The position numbers and the translations under genes were made by a program. From positions 1-64,000 of the forward strand of contig PBAR01000009.1 of assembly GCA_002718285.1 (NCBI GenBank): a stretch of 64,000 nt of DNA, in the 5' to 3' direction. Under the pieces are notes generated by a model. It did not search any database and had not been told where the DNA came from. It saw only the letters and a list, made by a program, of their open reading frames with translations. Position 1 is the first letter of the stretch. Every line of letters starts with the position of its first letter. This DNA is from Fidelibacterota bacterium. GTDB lineage: Bacteria > Marinisomatota > Marinisomatia > Marinisomatales > UBA1611. Positions 54,866 through 63,794 of this stretch are shown here, in pieces.

Positions 54866-55774
54866 ATGATGAGTCAAAAGTATTATTCTAGAAATATTGC
54901 AATTATTGTTACTTCCATAGGTGAGAAATATTTAAATGAATGTATTAATTCTGTTTTAAAACAAAGTATTAAAATAGGACAAGTTATTTTGTCTTTACCA
55001 AAAGAAACAGTTTACCAAAATCGCTCTAAGAGGGTTATAATATTGAGAAGCAAATATAAAAATCAAGTTTATCAGAGATCATTAGCAAAAAAATACATAA
55101 AAAAAAACATAAAGATTATTATCCAATTAGATTGTAAAATTCTTTTATCAAAGAATTTCTTAAAAAATTTAATAAATTTATGGAATAATCAATCAAATAA
55201 AGTTATTGGAATTGGTTTTGTTCCATCAAATTATAATTTACCTAAAGTTAAATTTTTTCAAAAAATTTTTTTAACAAATTCTAGCAAAATCGGAAAAGTA
55301 CTAAAAAGTGGATATGTGAGTGCATGGAATAAAAATGTAAAAAATGCAAAAGTAGAATGGCTACATGGTGGTTGTGTGTCTTGGAAATTTGATAAATGTA
55401 AAGATATATTTGATAGAAAATATCCTTTGATAAACTGGTGTGTTGCAGAAGATCTTATTTATAGTTTTAATAAAAATAAGAAATATGATTTAATTTTATC
55501 AAATAAAGCAAAAGTCAAATATATTAATAAAAGTTTTAATAAAACTAATAGCTCAAACAATTTTAATAAAGGTTTTCTACATGCTAAAGTTATAAAAAAC
55601 TTTGTATTAAATGATAAGAGATTATCTTTAATATTTTTTTATTATTCCATGTTGGCTTCATCTATTATTGGGATTTTTATTTCTATAATAAAATTTAATA
55701 ATTTGAGCTTGGCAAAATATATTGGTAGATTATTGGGAAGTTTTTCTAAAACATTCAATTATAAAATTAAATAA
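54866..55774 (+). CDS. Family 2 glycosyltransferase
   Basis: A 302-aa GT-A-type enzyme: AIIVTSIGEKYLNECINSVLKQS at the N-terminus, IIQLDCKILLSKNFL where the DxD motif usually lies, and WLHGGCVSW with a later EDLIYSF acidic pair. C-terminal residues 245-265 form a hydrophobic patch. The usual DxD appears as D-C-K, unusual for the family. It closes the 20-kb forward run. Confidence 0.78.
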   Translation: MMSQKYYSRNIAIIVTSIGEKYLNECINSVLKQSIKIGQVILSLPKETVYQNRSKRVIILRSKYKNQVYQRSLAKKYIKKNIKIIIQLDCKILLSKNFLKNLINLWNNQSNKVIGIGFVPSNYNLPKVKFFQKIFLTNSSKIGKVLKSGYVSAWNKNVKNAKVEWLHGGCVSWKFDKCKDIFDRKYPLINWCVAEDLIYSFNKNKKYDLILSNKAKVKYINKSFNKTNSSNNFNKGFLHAKVIKNFVLNDKRLSLIFFYYSMLASSIIGIFISIIKFNNLSLAKYIGRLLGSFSKTFNYKIK

Positions 55775-55801
55775 AATTTGTTTGTGTGTATTAGAAAAAT
55801 G

Positions 55802-55845
55802 AAAACAATTAAATTGTATTTTTATAAAAATTAATTGTTTTTTTT
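55802..55845. terminator. Predicted intrinsic terminator between converging genes
   Basis: AAAACAATTAA (55802-55812) and TTAATTGTTTT (55831-55841) form a perfect 11-bp stem with an 18-base loop, continuing into an eight-T run (55838-55845). It sits where the forward run ends (55774) and the reverse SDR gene ends (55809), so it could stop transcription from either side. Confidence 0.55.
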
Positions 55846-56732
55846 AATCCTTTTGAAAAATCAGTAAAAATAAAATTTTTAAATTTTTTATTAAAAATTT
55901 TGTTATCCAACTGCTTCATTGAAGCACCATCCGGAAATTTTAAATTGTTATATAACTTACAATTATAATTTAATATTTTTTTTACTTTTTTAGCTATGTA
56001 GTTTATAGAGTAAGATTTATTTTGGGCTACATTTAAATTTTCACAATTTTTAAAGATATTTTTATCATTTAAAATCATGAAAATTAATTTTGATACATCA
56101 TCAGCATAAATCCATTCTCTTTTTGGTTTGCCACTGCCCCAAATCTCAAAATATTTTTCTTTTTTTCTTTGTCTATTTATCATTCTTACAATTATACCAT
56201 TTAGAGCATGCGATCTTCTAGTGTCTACATGATCTCCGGGTCCATATGCGTTAGGCAAAATTAAATTCAAGGTTTTTATGGAATACTGGTCGTAAAAAAA
56301 CTTTGCTAATTTTAATAATACTAATTTTGCTAAACCGAATGGTTCAACACTGTCATGGATCTGTCCATCAAAAACTTTACTTTCACTTTGAAGCTTAAGT
56401 TTTCCCGGATAAACACAATTTGAAATAAGATTTATAATATTTGGCTTTTTTTTTAAATTTTTTAAAGATGAATATAGATTTAAATATATTTTAATATTAT
56501 CTGAAATTATTTCGGCTTTTCTCTCTTTTATATAACCTAAACCTCCAACGTGTGCAGCACAATTAATTATTGTATGAAATTTTTTTTTTTTTATAAAATT
56601 TTTTATTATATTTTCTTTTCTAAGATCAAATCCTTCAGACAAAGATAAATTTTCTACTTTAAATTTTACCTGTATTTTTTTTAAAATTTTACTTCCTATA
56701 AAACCAGTTCCACCAAGTATTAAAATATTCAT
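55809..56732 (-). CDS. GDP-L-fucose-synthase-like SDR with Phe in place of the catalytic Tyr
   Basis: A 307-aa protein clearly in the GDP-fucose synthase branch: GGTGFIGSK at 7-15, NCAAHVGGLGYIKERKAE near 57-74, NCVYPGK around Cys106 and WGSGKPKREWIYADD. The YxxxK motif reads FGLAK, with Phe132 and Lys136. Loss of the Tyr hydroxyl should impair the reductase step while epimerase chemistry (Cys/His) may persist. Either the enzyme has a changed activity or the copy is decaying. Confidence 0.85.
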   Translation of the reverse strand: MNILILGGTGFIGSKILKKIQVKFKVENLSLSEGFDLRKENIIKNFIKKKKFHTIINCAAHVGGLGYIKERKAEIISDNIKIYLNLYSSLKNLKKKPNIINLISNCVYPGKLKLQSESKVFDGQIHDSVEPFGLAKLVLLKLAKFFYDQYSIKTLNLILPNAYGPGDHVDTRRSHALNGIIVRMINRQRKKEKYFEIWGSGKPKREWIYADDVSKLIFMILNDKNIFKNCENLNVAQNKSYSINYIAKKVKKILNYNCKLYNNLKFPDGASMKQLDNKIFNKKFKNFIFTDFSKGLKKTINFYKNTI

Positions 56733-56787
56733 ATTTTTTATTTAAAATCAAAGATATAAATTAAAAATAATAATGTATAAATAATTT

Positions 56788-57546
56788 ATGAAAAAACACA
56801 AATTAAATAATGCAATTATTGGCAAAGGTTATATTGGGAAATTTATAAAGAAAAAAACAAATATAAAAAATATTTTCGATTCAAAAAACATCGAAAATAT
56901 AACAAAACAAAAATTTAATATCATTTATTTATCTGCCCCATCATCGCAAAAGTATCTTGCAAATAAAAATAGAAAAAAGGATAAAAAAAGTGTAAAAAAA
57001 TTGATTAATTGTCTTAAAAATACTAACTGTAATCAAATTATTTGTATTTCTACAGTTGATGTATATTCAAATAAAAATTCTTCAGAAAGAAGTTATATAA
57101 AAAAAAATCATTTAAATCCTTATGGTTTTAATAGATTGCTTTTAAATAATTTTATTAAAAATAATTTTAAAAATTATTTAATTATTAAACTTCCATCACT
57201 TTTTGGCAATTATGAAAAAAAGGGATTTTTTTTTGATTTAATTAAAAAAAAAAAAATAGAACATTATAATAAACATTCTAAGTTACAGTGGTATTATACT
57301 CCTAATCTTATTAAAGATATTAAAATAATCCTAAAAAAAAATATTCGCGAAATTAACTTAGTTTCAGAACCCATATCTTGTTTAGAAGTAGCAAAAAAAT
57401 TAAAAATTAATAAAGAGTTTAATATTAAAGCTCCTGTAGTTGAATATAAAATAAAGTCAATTCACAATTTTAGAAACAAAAAATACTCTTATAAAATTAA
57501 AGAAATAATAAAATCTATGAAAAAATATTTGTATTCTAGATATTAG
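56788..57546 (+). CDS. Atypical SDR-like protein
   Basis: A 252-aa protein with an NAD-binding start (AIIGKGYIGKFI at 9-20) and an SDR-like STVDVYS strand. The catalytic pair is Tyr112 and Arg116 (PYGFNR) instead of YxxxK. It is shorter than most sugar SDRs. The C-terminus is basic and overlaps the converging gene by 11 bases. A sugar reductase or epimerase is possible; the Lys-to-Arg change makes activity uncertain. An A13 run (57244-57256) lies inside the frame. Confidence 0.75.
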   Translation: MKKHKLNNAIIGKGYIGKFIKKKTNIKNIFDSKNIENITKQKFNIIYLSAPSSQKYLANKNRKKDKKSVKKLINCLKNTNCNQIICISTVDVYSNKNSSERSYIKKNHLNPYGFNRLLLNNFIKNNFKNYLIIKLPSLFGNYEKKGFFFDLIKKKKIEHYNKHSKLQWYYTPNLIKDIKIILKKNIREINLVSEPISCLEVAKKLKINKEFNIKAPVVEYKIKSIHNFRNKKYSYKIKEIIKSMKKYLYSRY

Positions 57547-58465
57547 AAAAATTATTTTGTTTATTTATTAAACTAATTGTTTTTGTCAGCTCATCGATTC
57601 CATATTCTAAATCATATTTATTCAAGAAACCAGTTTTTCTAATTTTTTCATATGAAACATAATAATTTCTTTTATCTTTATCAGTTCCAATTTCAGCAAA
57701 ATAAATATATCCGTTTATTTTTTTTTTTATAGCATTACAAACATCTTCTTTGCTATAATTTAGTTTTTCATTACCGACGTTATAAACATTGTCTTTCATT
57801 AATTGAAAATTGTTAATTCCGTGTAAAAAGGATCTTCCAATATCTTGTATATGTAAAAAAGTTCTCATAAATTTTTTCTCATAAACTACAAGATAATTCT
57901 GTGTTGCTAATTTGTACACGAAGTCATTTACCATTAAATCAAATCTCATTCTTGGAGAACTCCCATAAGCTGTGGCAAATCTATAAGCTATAAAATTTTT
58001 ATTATTTCTCACTAAATTTTCTGCTTTGTCCTTTGTTTTAGCATATGTTGTAAGAGGATTTACTTTAGTTTCCTCGGTGCAAATATCATCGATACTTCCA
58101 TAATTTGAGCCTGTTGAGGCAAAAAAAATAGCTTGGGAAGGACTTTTTAATTTTAGTAATTTTTTCGTACCTAAATAATTAATTTCTTTTGCAAGTTTTG
58201 GATTTCTACTGCATGCCGGATAGCCTACAATTGCAGCTAAATGAATTATTATATCTTTATTTTTTAATGCTCTTTTTAGATTTGTTTCATCTCTAATATC
58301 TCCTTTTATAAACTCAAAATTTTTAAATGAAAAAAAATGAATTAAATGTTCACCACCATAAGTTAAATTATCGTATATTGTTACGTGATACTTTTTTTTT
58401 AATAATTGGCCTGTTAAAACAGAACCAATGTAACCCGCACCACCTGTGATTAAAATTTTGATCAA
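57536..58465 (-). CDS. NAD-dependent epimerase/dehydratase (extended SDR)
   Basis: A 309-aa SDR with ITGGAGYIGSVL at 6-17, FIKGDIRDE near 53-61, LAAIVGYPAC and an intact Tyr/Lys pair in TYAKTK. It shares ATAYGSSPRMR and MVNDFVYKL patterns with the SDR at 28050, marking them as paralogues. Its start is 65 bases from the divergent DegT aminotransferase gene; the two could share a control region. Substrate unknown. Confidence 0.86.
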   Translation of the reverse strand: MIKILITGGAGYIGSVLTGQLLKKKYHVTIYDNLTYGGEHLIHFFSFKNFEFIKGDIRDETNLKRALKNKDIIIHLAAIVGYPACSRNPKLAKEINYLGTKKLLKLKSPSQAIFFASTGSNYGSIDDICTEETKVNPLTTYAKTKDKAENLVRNNKNFIAYRFATAYGSSPRMRFDLMVNDFVYKLATQNYLVVYEKKFMRTFLHIQDIGRSFLHGINNFQLMKDNVYNVGNEKLNYSKEDVCNAIKKKINGYIYFAEIGTDKDKRNYYVSYEKIRKTGFLNKYDLEYGIDELTKTISLINKQNNFSNI

Positions 58466-58530
58466 TTTAGTATATTTAATTGTTTACTTTCTATACTAAT
58501 AATTAATATATATATCAAGAATCATTATAA

Positions 58531-59673
58531 ATGATAAAACAAAAACTAGATTACAAATTTAATAATGAAATTAGAACTTGGGGAATAAACGTTCCTTTAA
58601 GAGTTTTAAAGGAATTAAAAAAAACAATTAAATCTAAATGGATAAATACAGGACCAAATGAATTAAGATTTAGAAATTTAATAAAAAAAAGGTTTAAATC
58701 AAAATATGCTGTTGCTACTAATAGCGGAACTAGTTCGTTAAAATGTGCTCTGGCAAGTTTAAATATAGGACCTGGAGATGAAGTTATTTCAACACCTTAT
58801 ACTTGGCTTGCAACTAATACAGTAATATTAGAGCAAGGAGCTAAACCTGTATTTGCCGATATAAATTATGATGATTTAAATATTTCATATGAAGATATCG
58901 AAAAAAAAATAACAAAAAAAACAAAAGCAATAATCTGTGTACATTATGCTGGTAATCCAGTTGAACTAGATTTGTTAAACAAAATTTCTAAAGAAAGAAA
59001 TATTCCATTAATTGAAGATTGTGCCCATGCTATGGGATCTGAGTATAAGGAAATACCCATAGGAGGTAGCGGAAATATTTGTTGCTTTTCATTTCAATGT
59101 GTAAAAATAGTAACTTGTGGAGATGGGGGTGCAATAACTTGCAACAATAAAAAGACTTATGAAAAATTACAGTCAAAAATCTGGTATGGATTTAATAAAG
59201 AAAAAAAGAAAATTAATTTTTTAAATCCTGTGTCTGAAAATCCTGACGGTTTAGGATTTAAGATGAATATGAACGATATTATTGCTACATTTGCGTGTGT
59301 TGCAATGGAAGAACTTGATAAATCTCTAAGAAAAAGAAGAATAATAGGGGAGATATATAGAGAGGAATTAAAAAATCTTAAAAAAATAAAATTATTAAAT
59401 TATAAAAAAGATAGATTGCCAAATTATCAGATTTTTCCAGTTCATGTAGTAAATAGAAATAAATTTGCTAAATTTATGTGGGAAAACAATGTTCAAGTAA
59501 ATATAAACAATAGAAGAAATGATGCATATTCAATATTTGGAGGTTTAAATAAAAAATTAAAAAACTTAAATAAAGTAGATAAAGATGTAATATTGCTTCC
59601 TATTCATCTAGATTTAAAAAAAAATGATATTTCAAGAGTTATTGAATTGGTTAAAAAATTTGATAACTTGTGA
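58531..59673 (+). CDS. DegT/DnrJ/EryC1/StrS family sugar aminotransferase
   Basis: A 380-aa PLP-dependent aminotransferase. NSGTSSLKCAL (64-74), TPYTWLATNT (88-97), LIEDCAHAMGS (160-170) and SFQCVKIVTCGDGG (187-200) with Schiff-base Lys192 are all present. It is therefore a genuine aminotransferase, unlike the His-containing homologue at 26860. It may work with the divergent SDR at 57536 to make an amino sugar. Confidence 0.88.
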   Translation: MIKQKLDYKFNNEIRTWGINVPLRVLKELKKTIKSKWINTGPNELRFRNLIKKRFKSKYAVATNSGTSSLKCALASLNIGPGDEVISTPYTWLATNTVILEQGAKPVFADINYDDLNISYEDIEKKITKKTKAIICVHYAGNPVELDLLNKISKERNIPLIEDCAHAMGSEYKEIPIGGSGNICCFSFQCVKIVTCGDGGAITCNNKKTYEKLQSKIWYGFNKEKKKINFLNPVSENPDGLGFKMNMNDIIATFACVAMEELDKSLRKRRIIGEIYREELKNLKKIKLLNYKKDRLPNYQIFPVHVVNRNKFAKFMWENNVQVNINNRRNDAYSIFGGLNKKLKNLNKVDKDVILLPIHLDLKKNDISRVIELVKKFDNL

Positions 59674-59761
59674 TATTCAAATTTCTAGATACTTTTAAAT
59701 TAATTATTTAATATATAAAAATATAATACTAAATAAAAATTAATTTAAGATAAAAAATTAA

Positions 59762-60694
59762 GTGAAAAAAATATATATTTATTTATGCGGAGGTTTGGGT
59801 AATCAATTGTTTGAGTATGCTGCCGCTAAGAATTTAGCCTTGAAGAATGATGCAAGGCTAATAATTGATACGAAAACTGGATTTATAACTGATTTTAGAG
59901 ATTCTACTAAATTTTCATTAAAAAAGAATACACTTAAAAATGTTAAATTTATGGGATTTAATTTATTTTTTTTTTTATTTAGAATATTAAAAAAATTTAT
60001 ATCAAAAAAAAAATTAAAATATGAATTTCTCAATTCAATTTTTATAGATGAGTCCAATCATGACAATTTTGACGATAGAATTAATAATATAAAATTTAAC
60101 AATAATCTTTATTTATTAGGTTATTTTCAATCACAAAAATATTTTAAAGAATATGAAAATGAAATATTAGAAGACTTAGTACCTCAAAAGCCGATTACAG
60201 ATAGTTATTTACAAATGAAAGATAAAATATCCCAAGAAAATAGCATATCGATTGGTATTAGAATGCACGAAAATATAGACAGAGAATTTGGATTTAAAAT
60301 AAATAAAAAGCGAAAAAAAAAAATGATAGAGGGCATAGGAGGAATTACACCAATCTCATTTTATTTAAAATCAATTGATTATTTTATAAATAAAATAAAA
60401 AATCCAGAATTTTTTTTATTTTCTACAAAGAATTCAAATATAAAAGAATTAATCAATCAATCAGATATTTTAAAAAGTTATCCAACTACAATTATTACCG
60501 GTGATAATGATTTTCAAGATGCATATGATAATTTGTGGTTAATGAGCCAATGCAAAAACTTTATAATATCCAATAGTACACTTTATTGGTGGGCAGCTTA
60601 TTTTTCAAAAAAAAAATATAAAAAAAACGAAGTTATATGTTCAAGTAACTTTCCAAATAAAAGCACTTATTTAGAGGAATGGAAAAAAATTTAA
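59762..60694 (+). CDS. Family 11 glycosyltransferase (alpha-1,2-fucosyltransferase-like)
   Basis: A 310-aa GT11-type enzyme with the start GGLGNQLFEYAAAKNLA near 10-26. SIGIRMHEN appears near 161-169, where GT11 enzymes carry HxRRxD. NDFQDAYDNLWLMSQCKNFIISNSTLYWWAAYF matches the C-terminal block of the family (NSTxxWWxA). The start codon is GTG. It may transfer L-fucose or a related 6-deoxy-sugar. The altered HxRRGDY block suggests a different donor or acceptor. Confidence 0.84.
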   Translation: MKKIYIYLCGGLGNQLFEYAAAKNLALKNDARLIIDTKTGFITDFRDSTKFSLKKNTLKNVKFMGFNLFFFLFRILKKFISKKKLKYEFLNSIFIDESNHDNFDDRINNIKFNNNLYLLGYFQSQKYFKEYENEILEDLVPQKPITDSYLQMKDKISQENSISIGIRMHENIDREFGFKINKKRKKKMIEGIGGITPISFYLKSIDYFINKIKNPEFFLFSTKNSNIKELINQSDILKSYPTTIITGDNDFQDAYDNLWLMSQCKNFIISNSTLYWWAAYFSKKKYKKNEVICSSNFPNKSTYLEEWKKI

Positions 60695-60704
60695 AATATT
60701 ATTA

Positions 60705-61676
60705 ATGAAAAAATATGTATTAAGTATAATTATTCCAACACATAATAGACAAGGGAAAATAATTTTTATAGTAAAAAAATTATTAGAGCAATCTACAAAC
60801 AAACATAATATTGAAATCATTATTTCAGGAGATAAAAAAAAATATTTAAATTTAAAATTATTTAAAAGTTTAAAAAAAAAAAATATTAGTATTAAGTACT
60901 TATATTCAAGAATAAATAGTAATGCACTTAAAAGAAATAAGGCTATAAAGTTATCTAAAGGTAAGTATATAATCCTAATAGATGATGATTGTTTGCCAGC
61001 AAAAAATTTTTTAAATAGTTATCTAAATTTATTTAAGTCATTAGATGGTAAAACTGTAATATGTGGATCAGTAAAATATAAATATAATAATTTTAAAAAT
61101 AAATTTATAAGATATAGGCAGTCTAGACATTTTGTAATTTCCTCAAAAAAAATGAATTTTAAAAAATCTTTGACTGCTTCAAAGATTGTTACTATGAATA
61201 TGGGAGTTGTTAAAACACCTAATCTATTTAAAACTGGACTTTTCGATGAAAGATTTGGCCAATATGGTTTTGAAGATTATGAATTTGGTTTTAGGCTAAT
61301 TAATAATGGTTTTAAGTTAAAAGCTTGTAATCCTACTATTTATCATATGGATAATAGAAACTTTAAAAGTTATTTAAATAAAATTTATTATCTTAGTAGA
61401 ATTTCAGTTAATCAATTAAAATTAATAAATAATAAGTTATGGAGTCAAATTTCGTATTCAAAGATTGATAGCAACATATTAATCAAATTTTTTTCAAAAT
61501 ATAGAACATTTTATTTTTTATTATGTTTTATAGAAAATATAGTTGTTTATATTGAAAAAAAATCAATTTTGTATTTGCCAATTTTATATAAGTTTGGAAT
61601 TTTTTTATCTTACTGTAAGGGATATTGTGATAGAAACTTAAAAAAAAAAATAAAAATAAATAAATGGTATGAATAA
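60705..61676 (+). CDS. Family 2 glycosyltransferase
   Basis: A 323-aa GT-A enzyme beginning YVLSIIIPTHNRQGK, with the acidic motif LIDDDCLP near residues 91-98. FGQYGFEDYEFGFRL near 185-199 contains the second ED motif of chain-forming or single-transfer GT2 enzymes. A hydrophobic segment near 265-280 might be a membrane anchor. The 3' end overlaps the CapE-like gene by eight bases, linking it to the L-FucNAc cassette. Confidence 0.84.
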   Translation: MKKYVLSIIIPTHNRQGKIIFIVKKLLEQSTNKHNIEIIISGDKKKYLNLKLFKSLKKKNISIKYLYSRINSNALKRNKAIKLSKGKYIILIDDDCLPAKNFLNSYLNLFKSLDGKTVICGSVKYKYNNFKNKFIRYRQSRHFVISSKKMNFKKSLTASKIVTMNMGVVKTPNLFKTGLFDERFGQYGFEDYEFGFRLINNGFKLKACNPTIYHMDNRNFKSYLNKIYYLSRISVNQLKLINNKLWSQISYSKIDSNILIKFFSKYRTFYFLLCFIENIVVYIEKKSILYLPILYKFGIFLSYCKGYCDRNLKKKIKINKWYE

Positions 61677-62694
61677 GATAAATTTTTCTGGAAAAAATAT
61701 TTTAATCGTAGGAGGCACAGGTTCATTTGGCAATCAATTGCTAAAAAACATTATAAATCGGAAAATTAAATTTAAACAAATTAATATTTTAAGTAGAGAC
61801 GAAAAAAAGCAATTTGATTTAAGAGAAATTTATAACTTACCAAACATAAAGTTTCATATCGGCGATGTTAGAGACAAGTCTTGTACCGATATAGTAACAA
61901 AAGATATTGACTACGTTTTTCATGCCGCAGCTTTAAAACAAGTTCCTTCATGCGAATTTTATCCAATGGAAGCAATTAAAACAAACATATTGGGAACAAA
62001 TAATATTTTAAATTCATCTATAAATAATAAAGTTAAAAAAGTAATTTGTTTAAGTACCGATAAAGCTGTTTATCCAATAAATGCCATGGGAATATCAAAA
62101 GCAATGATGGAAAAAGTTGCTTTATCTAAATCACTATTAAAACAAAACTCAACAACTATTTGTGTAACTAGATATGGAAACGTAATTGGTTCAAGGGGTT
62201 CGGTAGTTCCTTTAATTACCAATCAAATAAAACAAAATAAACCTATTACAATTACCAATAAAGATATGACAAGATTTCTCATGACATTAGATGACGCATT
62301 AGATCTAGTTTTTTATGCTTTTAAAAACGGAAAAAATGGGCAATTATTTGTTAAAAAATCTCCATCAACAACTATAGAAATATTAGTTGAAGCATTGCTT
62401 AATATTTTAAATAAAAAAAAACATAAAATAAAAACAATTGGAATTAGACACGGTGAAAAAATTCATGAAACTTTATTAAGTTCTGAAGAAAGATTTTTAG
62501 CTAAAGAAAATAAAAGTTTTTTTGTAGTAAGTCCAGATCTTAGAGATCTTAATTATGGAAAATATTTTAAAATTGGAGAAAAAAAAATAAAAAAACAAGA
62601 ACAATACTCATCAAATCAAAAAAAACTTTTAAATTTAAAGGGGACAATTTCAATTTTAAAAAAATCAGAATTTATAAGAAATTTGATTAAATGA
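61669..62694 (+). CDS. capE: UDP-GlcNAc 4,6-dehydratase/5-epimerase (CapE/FlaA1-like)
   Basis: A 341-aa SDR of the FlaA1/CapE branch, first enzyme of UDP-L-FucNAc synthesis. GGTGSFGNQLL is at 15-25, ILSRDEKKQFD near 40-50, and LSTDKAVYPINAMGISK spans about 128-144 with Met140/Lys144 in place of Tyr/Lys, normal for this branch. It overlaps the upstream GT2 gene by eight bases and CapF by four. A PseB role in pseudaminic acid synthesis is the alternative; the next genes favour L-FucNAc. Confidence 0.9.
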   Translation: MNKINFSGKNILIVGGTGSFGNQLLKNIINRKIKFKQINILSRDEKKQFDLREIYNLPNIKFHIGDVRDKSCTDIVTKDIDYVFHAAALKQVPSCEFYPMEAIKTNILGTNNILNSSINNKVKKVICLSTDKAVYPINAMGISKAMMEKVALSKSLLKQNSTTICVTRYGNVIGSRGSVVPLITNQIKQNKPITITNKDMTRFLMTLDDALDLVFYAFKNGKNGQLFVKKSPSTTIEILVEALLNILNKKKHKIKTIGIRHGEKIHETLLSSEERFLAKENKSFFVVSPDLRDLNYGKYFKIGEKKIKKQEQYSSNQKKLLNLKGTISILKKSEFIRNLIK

Positions 62695-63794
62695 AGGTTT
62701 TAATTACTGGATCAAATGGATTTATAGGTAGAAATCTTGAAGTCTATCTGTGTAAAAAAAATATTAATATCCTGACTTTTAATAGAAAAGATCCAATAAA
62801 AAAACTCTATGATAATTTATTAAAAAGTGATGTTATTTGTCATATAGCTGGAGAAAATCGTCCATTAGATCCAAATTTGTTTTTCATCAACAATACTTTG
62901 TTAACAAAAAAAATTTGTGATTTTTTATTAAAGAAAAAAAAAAAAATAAAAATTATTTTTACTTCAACCACACAAGTAAGCAAAAATAATTTATATTCAA
63001 AAAGCAAAAAAAAATGTGAAAATATTTTACTAGATTATAAAAAGAAAACTAATGCAAATATATCTATATTAAGATTACCAAATGTTTTTGGGAAATGGTC
63101 TAAACCAAATTATAATTCAGTAATAGCAACATTTTGCTATAATATTTCTAGAACAATGAAAATTAGAGTATTTAATCGAAAAGAGTCTGTTAATTTGATT
63201 TATATTGATGATGTTATACTACAGATTTATAAGTTATTAAAAAATCTTGATAAAAATACGTTTCCTAAAATACTTAACATTAAAAGAATTAAGGTATCTA
63301 GAGTAGCGGAAAAAATACAGGATTTTAAAAAAAATATTAATACTCAATATCTTAATATACTTGAAAGTAAACTAGACAAGGACTTATACAGTACTTTTAT
63401 AAGTTTTTTACCTAAAAAAAATTTTTTTACTAATATTAAGTCAAACAGAGATGACAGAGGAAATTTTGCTGAGTTTATAAAGTCTGAAAATTATGGTCAA
63501 ATTTCTTTTTTTTCTATAAAAAAAAATAAAGAAAGAGGTGGTCATTTTCATAATTCTAAAGTTGAAAAATTTTTAATCATAAGAGGTTCCGCAAAAATAT
63601 TTTACAGAAATCTTCATAATGATTCTTTTTTTACAAAGAGAATAACCGAAAATAATTTAAAAATATTTCATAGCATTCCTGGCTGGGTACATACTATAAA
63701 AAATATTGGTAAAATTGATTTAATTGGTATTGTATGGGCCAACGAAATTTTTGATAAAAAAAGACCTGATACATATAAGTATATAGATGCATAA
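62691..63794 (+). CDS. capF: CapF-like bifunctional SDR-cupin reductase/epimerase
   Basis: A 367-aa two-domain protein. The N-terminal SDR domain has ITGSNGFIGRNL (5-16), CHIAGENRPLD near residue 51-61 and LPNVFGKW. The C-terminal cupin (about 250-367) has SNRDDRGNFAEF and GGHFHNSKVEKF as metal-binding region. Matching CapF of Staphylococcus in domain order, it would epimerise C3 and reduce C4 of the CapE product. An A13 run (62934-62946) lies in the frame. It overlaps CapG by eight bases. Confidence 0.9.
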   Translation: MKVLITGSNGFIGRNLEVYLCKKNINILTFNRKDPIKKLYDNLLKSDVICHIAGENRPLDPNLFFINNTLLTKKICDFLLKKKKKIKIIFTSTTQVSKNNLYSKSKKKCENILLDYKKKTNANISILRLPNVFGKWSKPNYNSVIATFCYNISRTMKIRVFNRKESVNLIYIDDVILQIYKLLKNLDKNTFPKILNIKRIKVSRVAEKIQDFKKNINTQYLNILESKLDKDLYSTFISFLPKKNFFTNIKSNRDDRGNFAEFIKSENYGQISFFSIKKNKERGGHFHNSKVEKFLIIRGSAKIFYRNLHNDSFFTKRITENNLKIFHSIPGWVHTIKNIGKIDLIGIVWANEIFDKKRPDTYKYIDA

